Assembly: GCA_036872755.1 (NCBI GenBank) | Contig: JAVHNS010000006.1 | Span: forward strand, 806,001-870,000 | From: Orbilia blumenaviensis | Lineage: Eukaryota > Ascomycota > Orbiliomycetes > Orbiliales > Orbiliaceae | Length of the DNA: 64,000 bases | Direction of reading: 5' to 3' | Shown: positions 1-11,587 of the stretch, piece after piece | Layout: the number at the start of each line of letters is the position of its first letter | Position numbering within the stretch: the first letter of the stretch is position 1 | Position numbers and translations under genes: made by a program | Notes under the pieces: generated by a model | Seen by the model: the letters and a program-made list of their open reading frames with translations, nothing else | Told to the model about the DNA's origin: nothing | Databases searched by the model: none

Positions 1-605
1 GGTTCTGTCGTAGTCATTGGAATATTATCGTTGCGAGACCGATCGCATCCGCCCGGATATGGCTTTGTGGGGTGATCAAACAAGACAAGATACTACTACA
101 TTGCTGGTTAGTGTGGTGTTTTCCCAGGGTGTATGAGAAATAGGCAACATGCTGTGGAACATCCACCTTGCTGACTAACTAGGGCATCTCTATAGCTCTA
201 CCCAGATTCTAAAGTTAATTTCACAACAGATAAGTCCATCCGCCCCTTCTTTGATCCTGACTGAGATCTCGCTCCAGGTGCATGTGGTCAGACATATCAC
301 GATCAATAGCGATAGTTGTGCTATAGTTCCAAAGTGCCAAGAATAATTCGCGTGGAACTAACCAAACTGGGGAAGAGTGAGGGGATGCTGGAAACGAAAT
401 CCAGATGGCTGTGAACCACGCTGCTCTGCCGGCCTGGTTCACGATTGTCTTGCATGATCCCAACCAGTGCAACTTTATGAGGCCTCCTTTTCAAATATTC
501 GCATAACCTGCGCTGGCCACAAAATTCGACCACATTAGGAATCTAGCGGTATTTATAGAACAACCGGCAACCCGCTCCCCTAAAACGACGCCAACGGTAT
601 GACCG
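1..605. other. Left-edge intergenic sequence
   Basis: No coding region, RNA gene or repeat that I can support. The short open frames here have no recognisable motif and no splice signals that extend them. The last part is presumably the promoter and 5' UTR of the F-box-like gene starting at 606. Confidence 0.5.
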
Positions 606-1442
606 ATGTTGTCTCTCACAGGGTGGTCGCTAAAGAAACGGCTAGCATATGACGACACGAGCGCAACATCCAGGGTCTTGAGTCTCCCAGAACTTTTCGA
701 AAAGATACTCCAGTTCGTGACGACTAAAGATATCAATAAATTTCGTCGAGTGTCTCAAACATGGCGACTATTTATTGATACATCTCCCAGCCTCAGCACG
801 ATTGCATTTCGCAATCCTCGGTTATTTACGGAGGGCGAAATCCCAGATTTGTGTGAGGGTTACCTCAAATTTCTCGAGAAGCAAATGCTGGAGGGTATAC
901 GAACCATTGAAATTGAAAGGGATCGAGATAATCCAGGGCTCGGGGAATTCCAACATTTCCAGAAAGCCATCGGAAACAAAACCTCGCTTTCACCAGACTT
1001 GCAAATTACGCAACGAGCAAGCTCATCGGTGCATTTAGTCTTCTATGGATATGGGAGTGCGGAGTGGTTAACGAAAATAAATTCTTTGGCCCAATCCAGA
1101 TCCGATAGGGTTAGAATAGACGGCCATCATTATTATTGCTACTATCGTCGGCTCGATAATGCCCACGGTGTAAGATGTAATGATGTTTTCCATGCTATCA
1201 TTGCAACAATCAATGAACTATATTCCTTCAAAGAGGAATTCTGTGTTACGAGCGTTAGCCTACAAACTCGGAAACCGGGTGTACTTCCGGACTTCGATGG
1301 CCCCACAAATTTTGAAAAGGAAAGAGTGTTATGGGATCGCCACTGGTTCAAACGTAAGTTCACGACCGTTAATCGCAGCACTCTAACTACCGCTACTTTT
1401 AGCGCCTATGTGGATACCTGGGATCTAATCAAGGCTTTTTAG
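606..1442 (+). CDS. F-box-like protein, paralogue 1 of 4
   Basis: The open frame encodes 278 residues. Residues about 22-60 read RVLSLPELFEKIL, then a basic-W segment (FRRVSQTWRLFI) and SPSLSTIAFRNPRLF, which is the layout of fungal F-box domains (LPELLexIL...RxVxxxW...SPxL). F-box proteins recruit substrates to SCF ubiquitin ligases through Skp1; that role is inferred from the family. The C-terminal half (VHLVFYGYG..WL.., then HHYYCYYRRLDN) matches the other three paralogues in this window. A GTAAGT donor at 1354 and a CTAAC...TTTTAG acceptor ending at 1402 would remove 49 nt, but the spliced frame stops eight codons later. A different frame at 1403-1556 encodes a hydrophobic tail resembling exon 2 of paralogue 4, so the true 3' end is unsettled and may be frame-broken. 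The coordinates give the unspliced ORF. Confidence 0.7.
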   Translation: MLSLTGWSLKKRLAYDDTSATSRVLSLPELFEKILQFVTTKDINKFRRVSQTWRLFIDTSPSLSTIAFRNPRLFTEGEIPDLCEGYLKFLEKQMLEGIRTIEIERDRDNPGLGEFQHFQKAIGNKTSLSPDLQITQRASSSVHLVFYGYGSAEWLTKINSLAQSRSDRVRIDGHHYYCYYRRLDNAHGVRCNDVFHAIIATINELYSFKEEFCVTSVSLQTRKPGVLPDFDGPTNFEKERVLWDRHWFKRKFTTVNRSTLTTATFSAYVDTWDLIKAF

Positions 1443-4181
1443 CACGATCTGACGGCAATATTCCTACCGCCTTCCTTATCATACTAATTCCTGTAATGGT
1501 AATTATAGAGGGGGTTGGTCAAATACGCGGAGCAGTCGATAGCATCAAGATATTCTAATTTATACGAAACTGCAGAGCTAATTTCAACTTTCAGTCAAAT
1601 ATCAGTAGATATGATAACTCTCATATTTAGGCGACATGTATTCATAGGCGGACAACATACACGTGGGCCTTATATGTGCTGATAATGAACGCCAGAAAGG
1701 CATCTTTGAGATCTTCAGCACCCAATCCCACGGCCCAGCACACTGCGGACCAACCCACGCAATAATTAGAACCGATATTTTATGCCCGTAGCTAGCCGCT
1801 TATGACCCAATATATATATTTATGCGACCTGTGGTGACATATATTCAGCCCGTGAGCTCGAGAACCTAGATGTTCTCGATCGAGGCCGTCCTATTTTCGC
1901 CTAATCAGACGATAGACTAGGAATTCTCTGGATCTATAAACCCTGGTAAGTTTTCAAAATCTAGTGCCCTTTGATCGATTCTCCTCGTGTTCTTTGAAAG
2001 ATTTCATACTAACTACTTCAACCTTAACAGGACCACGACCAAATGAAGATTTACAAGGAATGGAGGACCTAAGGTCTACAGCAGGAATCATACGTGGAAC
2101 CCGGATTGATAATTCGGAAACCCCTGGCAATGAAGAGTTAAGTTCTTCCGCCACGGAAATAGTCGGGGAGCCCCGACGCCGAACATAAAGCTTGCTAGAT
2201 TGGCGCTTCGAATTATGTGCCTACTTTTCGAAGAATATGGACCCCAAGGGTTCAAATTCGGTGTCTAGTCTATTGTTAGACCTGATAACCTCCAGGCCTT
2301 GCTCTGAAATATCGACAGGGCCATTAACTTCAAATTTTATGACTGAGTATAACGTTAAAGCAACACTAAAAGCCATGACATAATCCGTACCTTCGAATCA
2401 TTATAACCGGTGCCCAAGTTAACTAGTTCGTGTAGCTATTCTTTTTAAATCGTTCGCGATATCCGGCATTAATATTGAGTACGAAGCTTTAAACTTTCCT
2501 GTATATATTCAGGATAGTTTTCTGTTGAATTCCGTTCTCTTATTTAATTTCCGGCACTAAATGAAAACATACATAGTCATTCAAAAACCTCATTTGCAGT
2601 GTTGCGAATTGTATGTCTCGGGCTCGTGAAAAGCAACTTACTTTTGTGTCGATATTTAGCTAGTTGTTTTTAAAATTCCCGCCTCCTGCAGAGTCCTCCT
2701 AGTTTAGGTCCGTCGTCTCCTTATTTTTTGAGACACAATAAGCAAGAACGGCAGGTTTTTGGCTGTCTTAAATCCAACCTAGCTAACACCAGGCCCTAAC
2801 TACCAGCCTCGTACCAGACCAGGGTCTAAATATGGATCTCTATAAAAATCAAGGGATCCATACGTTCTATCTTGTGCCGTAACCTCAATTTCGCGTAGCC
2901 AACTTTATGTCGCAAAGTTTCAGTGTCTGTAGACCGTAGATACCGTTAGCCCTGGTGTGAATTTGGCGAAGAACGCTCTGTATATATAGGAAAAATCCTC
3001 CGCAAACACACGGAGGAAAAACCCGAAGGGATATCACGGTGTCACCCCTACGGCCCTTGCAGGCGCGCCGGTCGATGAGAGCAAGATTTGGAATATTTCT
3101 CGACCCGATTTTTGAGGGCGTGTTCTAAGTCGAAGAGTTATCTTGACCAAGAAAGACCGCTTAATCTGTTATTTCTCTATGGTCTGGTATTTCGCTAAAG
3201 AGGGAAGCCGAACGTGTGGCACGAGCTTGATAGTTTGTGTTACATCATGTCAATGCCCAGCCGTCAACAAGCTGTCAGACGTCGCCGGACACGATCTCTT
3301 GGGTCCATGGATCCAAAACGCTTGGACAACAATTTTTCCTTAGGCGAACAAGATGAAACGAATATACCACACAACAACACAAAACAATCATCTGGTGATG
3401 CTTGCGCTTGTAGAAATAAGGTTAGACCCAATATCTCGCGGTCTCGGCGGCTAAGAACATTAAAGTTTTGATGATTTCAGGCTTTAAATTTAATACCTCA
3501 GCGGCCAGCCAATACCAGGAAATAGTACCCTACAGACAAATAGGCACGGCAGCACGTGCACGCCATCGCATTGCTAAATAACTATTACGGTCGGCTGGGA
3601 TATCCATAGAATTCCAAAATTCAAACCGGTGTACTAAGAGCATTGATGAATCATATTGATAGAGATTAACGTAAAGTTATAAGCTTATAAGATTCGAGAA
3701 TGTGTAGATACTCAAATTTAAGTAGACTTAGACTATAGCTAGTATTTCCATATACAGGACTTTTACCTTCCTAGAGAAGGATTTGATTTAAGTACCGGCT
3801 GCCATAAAGGGTCAAACCAGGGCTATGCCGGGCTGAAGGCCAACCGAGGGGCTGTTGGTCGTCAACCGTGCGCTGATTGACACATCGAATACCGAATGGA
3901 ATCTCAAGAAATATGAATATCGCCTTGGCATTTTTCGAACAGGACCAGGATTTGCTGCGCCCCTGAAAATGAAATCTCAGATCACAAGTCTATATGTAGT
4001 TACTTAATAATCTCTTTCTCCTCTCCCCAGTTTCGAGAGACTCCAGCTGTTATTCAACATCAACTTCCTTCAAATGTGTCCCTAGACCCGAATACAAGAA
4101 ACGCTCCCCAGCAAACAACGCGATACATAGCTATACGGCATCACATACTGAAGAGAGGAGAAGACTTTTCTTGCCGCCGCT
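1443..4181. other. Gene-poor AT-rich spacer between F-box 1 and acyltransferase
   Basis: No confident gene. The first ~115 bases may still belong to F-box paralogue 1 as a hydrophobic tail exon. At 1945-2032 there is a well-formed intron-like stretch (GTAAGT donor, TACTAAC branch point, TTAACAG acceptor) followed by an open stretch to 2188, but no start codon can be joined to it in frame. Near 3000 a CCTCCG...CGGAGG hairpin is followed by A residues. The other open frames are short and unlike any family I know. Confidence 0.4.
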
Positions 4182-6082
4182 ATGCCGAATTTTTTGGCCG
4201 CTGAAGAATCACAACTGCTAGACGTCGAAAATGGAGAGCGAAGGCTGTCTGAAGAGACTTTGCTGAATGACAAAGGTCCGTACTAAAGCTAAACATCAGG
4301 GCTATGTTACAACCCATACACGATCACATCATATCGCAAAGCTTTTTTTGCTTCGACATCAGTGCTGTTTCTTTCTTCCCAATTTTTTCTAGGAAAATAC
4401 TTGAAGATTCTCAAGGAAATCATGGGGAGAGGTGAACAAGCTGGTTCGCTCTTTTATGTGGATCGATGTCATGCTGACATTAAGGTACCTTGTGGGGCGA
4501 ATATAGGTTTTAGCGACCCGGCACCTAGCTTTTTCGACTATCTGACGGGTTCGGTGTCCTCAACACAGCGCAAGTTCGGCGTTATACCTCGACTAAGACG
4601 CATCCTGGCCAAAACAACGCTCTTCCTACTCCCGAGTTTCATAGCCTCATACTTTGGAAGTAGCGACAGCAGTGCTAGTGAAAAGCTAGCGCCGACAGCT
4701 TGGTTGGACGGCTTACGAGGTCTCGCATGTGCTTTCGTTGTTATCCACCATTATTTCTACGAATACTTTAAGAAGCTGGAAAACCCGTACGACGGCATCA
4801 ATAACGTTAGCTTCATTCAGCTGCCATTCCTGAAACTTGTGCATCATGGACCGCCAATGGTTAAGATCTTTTTCATAATATCAGGCTTTGTGCTTACGGT
4901 AAAAGCTGTAAAACTTACGAGGGTAGCTGGCACTGTTGATGGTTTAGCTCTGATTAATAATCTCTCCTCATCGGTTTGGAAGCGCTACCTGCGCCTCTAT
5001 ATTCCATGTGCGGCAGGCTTCCTTCTGTGTGCTTTCATGATATCAGCGGGTCTGATGGAGGCGATCCCCTACCAATCACACCCAAAGTGGATTAGTGGAC
5101 CTCTTGAAAGACGACCACCCACAAGGGACAATCTATTTCAACAGCTTGCGTTCGCATTCCAGGATTTTTATATCTTTGCGGTCGATATCACTTTATTTAA
5201 TCTCCGCGATAGAAAATATGCTACAGATGTAAGTTATCTACCACAGCCTTTCCTGCTGTATATGCTAACGACCAGCCGATATAGGGTCACTTATGGACCA
5301 TTCCTGTTGAGTTCAAGAGTTCGATTCAGCTCTTTGTCTTTGTCGCTGGAACCTGTACGCTAAAACGGTGGATACGAGTTTACATTCTGATCCCAATATC
5401 GGTGGTTGTTCTTCTACACTATGGTGGTTGGGGACTCTCGCTTTTTCTGTTCGGGTACTTCCTCGCCGAGTTAAACAGCGACATCCCGCCCAATAGTAAA
5501 GAAACACGGACCAGAACCTCGATGTTCAAGACCGCACTATATACGACTATGGCTATTTCCGGCTTATTTCTCCTGAGCTACCCACGCAAAATACCTAGTG
5601 CACAATACACAACTGGTTTCCAATTCCTCCTCGCCCTGACTCCCGCTAAATACCCGCCAGCTAGTGGGAAACGCGGTGACTCAACCCACGAGTTCTGGCA
5701 AACCATTGGTTCAATGTTGCTCGTTTGGGCATTATTATACCTACCTCGGGTGCAAAAACTTGTCTTGTGCAACAAGGTTTCACAGTATTTCGGAAAAATT
5801 TCATTTGCAATCTACATAATGCACGCCCAAATGCAACATAGCGTTGGTTACTGGGTGGTGGTAAACGGCTTGAAATTTGTGGGATTATGGCGTCACGATA
5901 ACGGCGCAAAGGATTGGCGACTAGTATCCGGACATGATACGCTCTACAGTGCTGTTGTAGTGGGGGGGTTCTTATTTATCACATTCCCCATGACAGTTTG
6001 TTGGGCGGATATATTCTGGAGAGCCGTTGACTTGCAGAGTGTGAGATTCCTAAGATGGCTCGAGCCAAAGATTAAGAGATAG
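4182..6082 (+). CDS. Acyltransferase-3 family membrane protein
   Basis: My model has three exons: 4182-4275, 4393-5228 and 5285-6082 (575 residues). The phases close and each intron has a GT donor and AG acceptor. The family (PF01757) comprises multi-pass membrane enzymes that move acyl groups onto sugars, lipids or secondary metabolites; the substrate here is unknown. Seen in the sequence: WLDGLRGLACAFVVIHHY at residues about 135-152, FFIISGFVLTVKAV further on, and GHLWTIPVEFKSS at residue 311, created exactly at the second splice junction. All three are family hallmarks, and several hydrophobic helices follow up to the C-terminus. The start at 4182 opens a short charged cytosolic leader (MPNFLAAEE...). 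A further in-frame intron at about 4431-4505 (GTGAAC...ATATAG) cannot be excluded; it would remove 25 residues. The gene sits between F-box paralogues 1 and 2. Confidence 0.88.
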
Positions 6083-6788
6083 ACTAGAGTCCTGGATTTT
6101 CTTTTACTGGAGTTTGGGGATACCTCGGGATTATTTTTGTATAGTATTTTGATAGGTTTAAGGTTAAATTGTAAATGATTTTTCCCCTGTGACAAAAACG
6201 CCATACAGAGTAATGGTGCCTGAACCTGCAGCTCGGACTTACGAGCGCCAATCGAATGACCTGCACTTTTGAAACAACGTTCTGATCTGTTGGATCTGTA
6301 AGGGGCTATTTCCTGAAACTTCCATACATTTAGCAAACACACACGCACTTGTTTGCTGTTGCGACGTTGGGCTGACTCGGCGGCCGCGACCATCTGAATA
6401 CATCTGTGTCATTCAAATTCATTCAGCCTCATCAATATGCCATGCAAACAGCCATAAGGTTGCTTTAGAGTCAGCATCTTGTCTCCAACTGTAAGACATA
6501 TTTACCCGCTATTTTTTATATTACGAGTCAACATTTTATTGAATTCGTCTCGCTGTGATTGATCGCGGTAGAATATAATATACTGATCGCTACTCAGTTT
6601 TCGTTTCCTGGACCGCTACAACTTTTAACTTCTACGCCTCAGAAAACGGCGCTGAAGGCGAAGAACTTCTACCTCCTCTTAAGGTCTTACAATCACACCG
6701 TCGCTGCACCGCCGCCTGCATATTCGAATATTTGAACATTTCAGAACAAGCCTGACCCCATTCGAATCCTATTCACGAAATTGACCAA
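6083..6788. other. Intergenic, acyltransferase to F-box 2
   Basis: 3' UTR of the acyltransferase, then the upstream region of F-box paralogue 2. The minus-strand open frames overlap the acyltransferase gene and show no family motif. Nothing else supported. Confidence 0.5.
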
Positions 6789-7577
6789 ATGGCAACAAAC
6801 CCCAGTGCAACCCAGATTGCACTCAAGATCCCCGAACTGCTCGAGTCAATAATAATATGGTCGCTTCATCTCCATTATGTATATGACGACCGATGCCGAA
6901 GAGTAAACCAGCTTCGCCGCGTGGCCAAAGCCTGGCGGACGACCATCGACCACAATCCGACTTTAAGGGTGTTCGCGTTTCGCGACCCCCTCAACACTTC
7001 ACCAGAGACCAACCCGCACTTGGCAACATTTTGTAGACCATACTGCAGGGCTCTTGAATATGAACTCGCGGCCGTTATGGAAATGAGGTCGCACTCGCCA
7101 AGGAAAGCTATTGGCTTTGCCGAATTTCAAAAAGTCTCCCACTCTATATCCATGGAGCATAGTCCCTTAATAAAAGGTTATAGGAAAAATAGAAGGGTTC
7201 CAAGGTGCCTCGCATCCGATGTATTCATCACTAAACCAACCCTACCATCTGTATACCTGCGATTTAGCGGATCATCGGACCACGATTGGCTAGAAGCCTT
7301 GAAAGGTATTGCGAGGCCAAGAGACTACGTCCATAACCACTTCGATAATTTCGAATACGACTATAATGTCAGCAGCCCCACAGGCGTGACTGCCAAAGAT
7401 CTCATCCAGGAACTTGAGAAGGCTATTAAATCATTCTATAAGCTGGCGTCAGGGTCCTTTATGATCCTGAAGATCGAGGTCTGGATAGGCGACCCAGATT
7501 TGTTAAAGGAACGCCCGCAGTCCATCCCTGGTTGGCAAGTCCGCATGATTTGGGAACCGTGCCTCTGGAAGAGATAG
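6789..7577 (+). CDS. F-box-like protein, paralogue 2 of 4
   Basis: Single exon of 262 residues. The N-terminus reads LKIPELLESIIIWSL, then NQLRRVAKAWRTTIDHNPTL and VFAFRDP, matching the F-box-like module of the neighbouring paralogues. The C-terminal half carries the cluster's second conserved block: SVYLRFSGSSDHDWLEALKG, RPRDYVHNH, and a terminal IWEPCLWKR. The family usually delivers a bound substrate to SCF ubiquitin ligase; no substrate can be read from the sequence. In paralogues 1 and 4 a GT donor follows the conserved LW motif, whereas here the equivalent sequence is AAGAGATAG and ends in a stop. This copy may therefore have lost its final exon. Confidence 0.72.
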   Translation: MATNPSATQIALKIPELLESIIIWSLHLHYVYDDRCRRVNQLRRVAKAWRTTIDHNPTLRVFAFRDPLNTSPETNPHLATFCRPYCRALEYELAAVMEMRSHSPRKAIGFAEFQKVSHSISMEHSPLIKGYRKNRRVPRCLASDVFITKPTLPSVYLRFSGSSDHDWLEALKGIARPRDYVHNHFDNFEYDYNVSSPTGVTAKDLIQELEKAIKSFYKLASGSFMILKIEVWIGDPDLLKERPQSIPGWQVRMIWEPCLWKR

Positions 7578-8880
7578 ACATTCGGAATATTCTTGATGCC
7601 TTAATCGGCATAAATTTAAAATGCGAAATATTGACTCGGTGTATATATTTTTAGTACGGGAGCAACGCTGGTACCGTATGATTTCAGCTGCAAAACCCGC
7701 GATCCAAGAGATGGCATAGAAGATTATCTATGTATTAAGTTAGATATTCTACTTGATGGGCTGGGCTCTCCACTTCGTGGTTACCTTACCCTGCCTGGCT
7801 GGTAAAGCACCGTACAACTGGGTCAAAAATTGCTGGGCTTCTGGGAAGCTCGTTCAGACCAAAGCGCACGATATACCCCTCTGGGTATATATATTATAGC
7901 ACCATGCATTGTCTAGCAATTTTGAGGGTATTAAACGCTCGATTGAGTCTTGAAATCATAAATTCAAACGATTCTCAGTATCTTGTTTGCGGGACCTTTA
8001 TTCGGGAATTCCAAAATGTCAGCTGAGGTAGATAAATATACCATGCTGTTACAGGATTCGCACACACTCTGGGAGGCCTAACCAGAGATGCGCACCAGCC
8101 TCAACAATGTTCGGGTACCATCTCTACATTTAATATTCATGTATTGTTGAATTACGTATTATATAATACAAGGCCATCTTCCTATATGCTTTATACGGCC
8201 TGCAGATCTGCCTGCGACATATTTATATGAAATGATCGGAACCAGAATCGTGGGCTAAATCATTACTAAGGAATTAGGCTACTATATCAATGTTCCCGTG
8301 TGAATGCGAGGCTTGAGCCGGTATGATAAGTGTGCTCCGATATGGGCGTCGATCATCAGTGAGCAGGACTCGGGCACACGTGCACACTTCAGATCCCCGT
8401 CGTTTTTTCTTGGCTTGGCCTTGACGCTGACCTGATCTAAAACGAAAGAACAGTCAACCCATGCAACTGCACCAAACCGCAACCCGACCTTAATACATAT
8501 TGCGACCACCGATAAAAAAGCTGACGCAACTGGCCATGAGTACAAGTACTTGAAGGTCACAATTGATTCTGCACGAACACATGTTGGTCAATCGATCAGC
8601 AATACATAGCCATAATTACCAGCATTCTGACGATACCTTAACGCGGCGTAAAATCTGCATTTCCGCTGCCCGACCAGATTCAGCCCTTGTAATCACACGG
8701 CCGGCCTTGGGTAGTCGGGACACTTGATGGGTGTAGCCTTAGCTTAGGTTGGAAGAAAAACCCTTGTATCCGATCCCAGTATCCAGTACACTTCATTTGG
8801 ATCCTTTCAGCAATCAATTGATCAATTGTCCCTCTCGCGGAATCCACCATCTGTGTACTGCGTAGCAGACTCTGGGCCCT
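7578..8880. other. Intergenic, F-box 2 to F-box 3
   Basis: AT-rich, with short TATATA tracts near 7640 and 7885. Minus-strand open frames at 8282-8560 and 8680-8961 lack any family signature and overlap the probable promoter of paralogue 3. No gene or repeat supported. Confidence 0.45.
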
Positions 8881-9885
8881 TTGTCCAGATCTGACCCGAG
8901 TTTGAGGTCCTCTATGGCTTTGCAAAAGCTGTTCGCGAAGGGAGACAACAACGACATCCAAACTCGCCGACTAGAAAGCCGAGAGAATATCCAAGCCCCA
9001 GGAACATACACTCCAACTGCAGCAGATCGGGTCTTGAATCTCCCAGAACTCCTTGAAGAAATTATTCGATATGACGTTGTCCCGTTTCAGTTACTAAACG
9101 ACCACTATTTCGGTCCGTACCCGGGATTTACATGGAAACGAGTTAATAAACTCCGTGGGGTTTCTCGAAGATGGTGCTCAATAATTGATTCTTCTCCTCG
9201 GCTTTCAGGTCCGGTCTTTCGATACCCGAAAATATGGCCATATGTCAAAATTGAACAACTTAAGCCTTGTGGGCCATTTTTCGACTCCCTCCACCGTAAG
9301 ATGGAGCGAATATCTGAAATAAAAAATTGTGGGGGCTCTAACACCTTTCCGCAAATTGAAGAATTCACAACAAAAATTATACCCTATAGTGGATACATCA
9401 CTTCGGACGTATTTGTTTCTCAGCCGGCTATGGAAGCGGTATATGTCCGATTCTCGGGGTACGCGAACGAGCCCTGGCTGGAGGGATTCGAGGCCTCCGT
9501 TCGACCTGAAGATTATAGCAGAGTAACCAAGGGCTATGATTACTGTTACCACTATAAGGTCGTCAACCCTCGGGGTGGAGGAGTAACTGTGAAGGATGTT
9601 GTAAGTAGTCTTATAGTAGTTATATCCAACTTTTTTTCGTTCGCCGGGGAATTTCGAAATGTCATGATTGAGCTAGCATTTGGGAATTGGGTATCATTAG
9701 AACATGCTCAATTCCTTAGCGTCATAGGTTCGCAGTTTCTATGGCAGCCGAACTTATCTTTTGTTTCCCTGGCTATAGGAGTAACAAAGACCGCAGTGCC
9801 TGCCGCTGCCCGTACAGAGGGTTGCTCATTGGTTAGGTCCTTTGATATTTTTAAGAAGCTATGTGCGGTTTTTTCTCGAGCCTAG
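8881..9885 (+). CDS. F-box-like protein, paralogue 3 of 4
   Basis: One exon of 334 residues. The F-box-like module begins at about residue 45 (RVLNLPELLEEIIRYDVV), continues with VNKLRGVSRRWCSIIDSSPR and ends VFRYPKIW. The conserved C-terminal block is present: AVYVRFSGYANEPWLEGFEA, RPEDYSRV, GYDYCYHYKVVNP, then FLWQPNLS. Unlike paralogue 4, the hydrophobic tail (FVSLAIGVTKTAVP..., then EGCSLVRSF) continues in the same exon. The N-terminal ~44 residues have no counterpart in the other copies, and a second Met at codon 12 could be the true start. SCF adaptor function is inferred from the F-box only. Confidence 0.75.
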   Translation: MSRSDPSLRSSMALQKLFAKGDNNDIQTRRLESRENIQAPGTYTPTAADRVLNLPELLEEIIRYDVVPFQLLNDHYFGPYPGFTWKRVNKLRGVSRRWCSIIDSSPRLSGPVFRYPKIWPYVKIEQLKPCGPFFDSLHRKMERISEIKNCGGSNTFPQIEEFTTKIIPYSGYITSDVFVSQPAMEAVYVRFSGYANEPWLEGFEASVRPEDYSRVTKGYDYCYHYKVVNPRGGGVTVKDVVSSLIVVISNFFSFAGEFRNVMIELAFGNWVSLEHAQFLSVIGSQFLWQPNLSFVSLAIGVTKTAVPAAARTEGCSLVRSFDIFKKLCAVFSRA

Positions 9886-10294
9886 ACTTTCTAGATACAC
9901 TTGTAGAGAATAGTATTCGTTTCTCAAGTCAGAGGTTAATACGCGGTTGGGGAAGACCATATCACACGAGCATTATGACAAAGCTCAAAATCAATCTAGA
10001 TACGTTGGAACGAACAAGTTGCAACTACGAGCCAAGTATTTTGAAAGACTCCCTGTATATTTCTAACCACTTCATGGTTATTACCAAACGTCCACACTGA
10101 CTTTCCCGTCCTTAAAATGCTTAGATACTTTTTTTATTTTCACAGCCTTATGATATTCGAGGCATATCCTAGACCCTCACGTATACCCTAAATAACTTGC
10201 GTACGAATTTTTTTAAAGATTTGCTTAGATATACCGTTTTTAAAATTAATGAAATGAGATATGTTGTATTTGTGAGAAACAGAAACCTGTTTAA
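9886..10294. other. Intergenic, after F-box 3
   Basis: AT-rich 3' flank. Nothing supported beyond a short unremarkable open frame. Confidence 0.4.
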
Positions 10295-10595
10295 ATCGAA
10301 TTAATATTGTTTAACTGGGCGGGGTTGAAACTGCGGGAGCATGGTGCTGATTATATAGAAGCAGAGGCGTACAATGGCAAAACAGCACTAGCACTGGCTG
10401 CACAGTCGAATTACTTGGCAGTTATTCAGTTTTTATTTGATAGAGGTGCTAACCTAGGGATGATAATGGCTACTCACCTTTAATACCTGCAGTTTCTTTT
10501 AGGAGGGTGGACATGCACCAGTCTCACTCGCAAGCTCTTCTTACAATAGAAGTGGGGGGGGTTATCAATTTGACGATGATGAAGCCATTCAATAA
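10295..10595 (+). pseudogene. Ankyrin-repeat gene remnant (frameshifted)
   Basis: From 10325 the frame reads KLREHGADYIEAEAYNGKTA, then LALAAQSNY, IQFLFDRGANLG: one clear ankyrin repeat (NGKTALALAA...FLFDRGAN). The frame then breaks. Reading resumes from 10459 in another frame (DDNGYSPLIPAVSF) and again in a third (EGGHAPVSLASSS...DDDEAIQ, stop at 10593-10595). All three pieces are in the order expected of one ankyrin protein's C-terminus, so I read this as a decayed gene end. An in-frame stop at 10292 bounds it upstream and no 5' part is visible nearby. Confidence 0.65.
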
Positions 10596-11587
10596 GTACA
10601 GTTTTTGAATTTCATTTATACATTTGCTTGACCTCCAATCCAGCGCCGGCAGAATATAATGTGGGCAACCGACACTAGTAGGATACATATGTAGATATAT
10701 AAAGTGTATATAAAGTATATTCCGCCAATAGATTTTTATTCTCAGTCGGCTATTCTAATACATTAACTGTATGTTCGTCGATTTTGGAACTGCTTGTTGG
10801 GGGCCGATAACTTGAATTCAATGTAAAGCAGTTCGAACTTCGATATCTAGCTATTTTGGCTTGTAATCCGTACCTCTATTAATTATATTGCCTACCATAT
10901 TTCGCATACTCCCAAAACTAATCTGCTCTAGGTTGGCTTTTATATCATGGAAGTCATTACATTCATAAAACCCATTTAAGGATTATTTAGAAGTTATTAG
11001 CTAAAAAAATCGAAAAAGCTAATCATGTAATGACGACTATATATATGGGGGGGATGACAGAGGCATACGTGCATACAAACTGTTTGTGCCAGACGGCCAT
11101 GAGTTGACTTGTGTATAGTAATATAAACGACAGTTAGGATTCGAGTACTGGCTTCAGTATATATTTGGACACTTATATATGCACATACCATTGATCAGTT
11201 ACCGCAATTTCAGTTACAAGAGCCTCGATCCAGTATTCTTGGAGGTTGGGCCAGCAAATGGTTGCACTCAGCCTCTTAGTCAGCCTCGGCTTTCTGGCCA
11301 GATATCCAACAGGTCAACTACCGCCATGACGCATCAAATTCGCACATTGAAGCTTCGCTTCAACGTTTCAGACCCAGAGCAAGTGCTTGATGTGCACACG
11401 TAGTAGCAGCCAAAACCGCAGTAAATTTTAATATAATTATGCAGCATCGAAGTCGCGTTCGTTCTCATTTTCCCCCGCCACCAGATCAATTTCCGAAGTT
11501 ATTTCACACGAAAATTGCGCGCATTGCAAGAACCGATAGCTGATCAGTTCAAGGCCCAAAACCCCACAACTCCCCCCTAAAACTAAA
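10596..11587. other. Intergenic before F-box 4
   Basis: AT-rich with TATATA tracts near 10690 and 11040. A pyrimidine-rich stretch just before 11588 is presumably the promoter and 5' UTR of F-box paralogue 4. The short open frames have no family motif. Confidence 0.45.
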
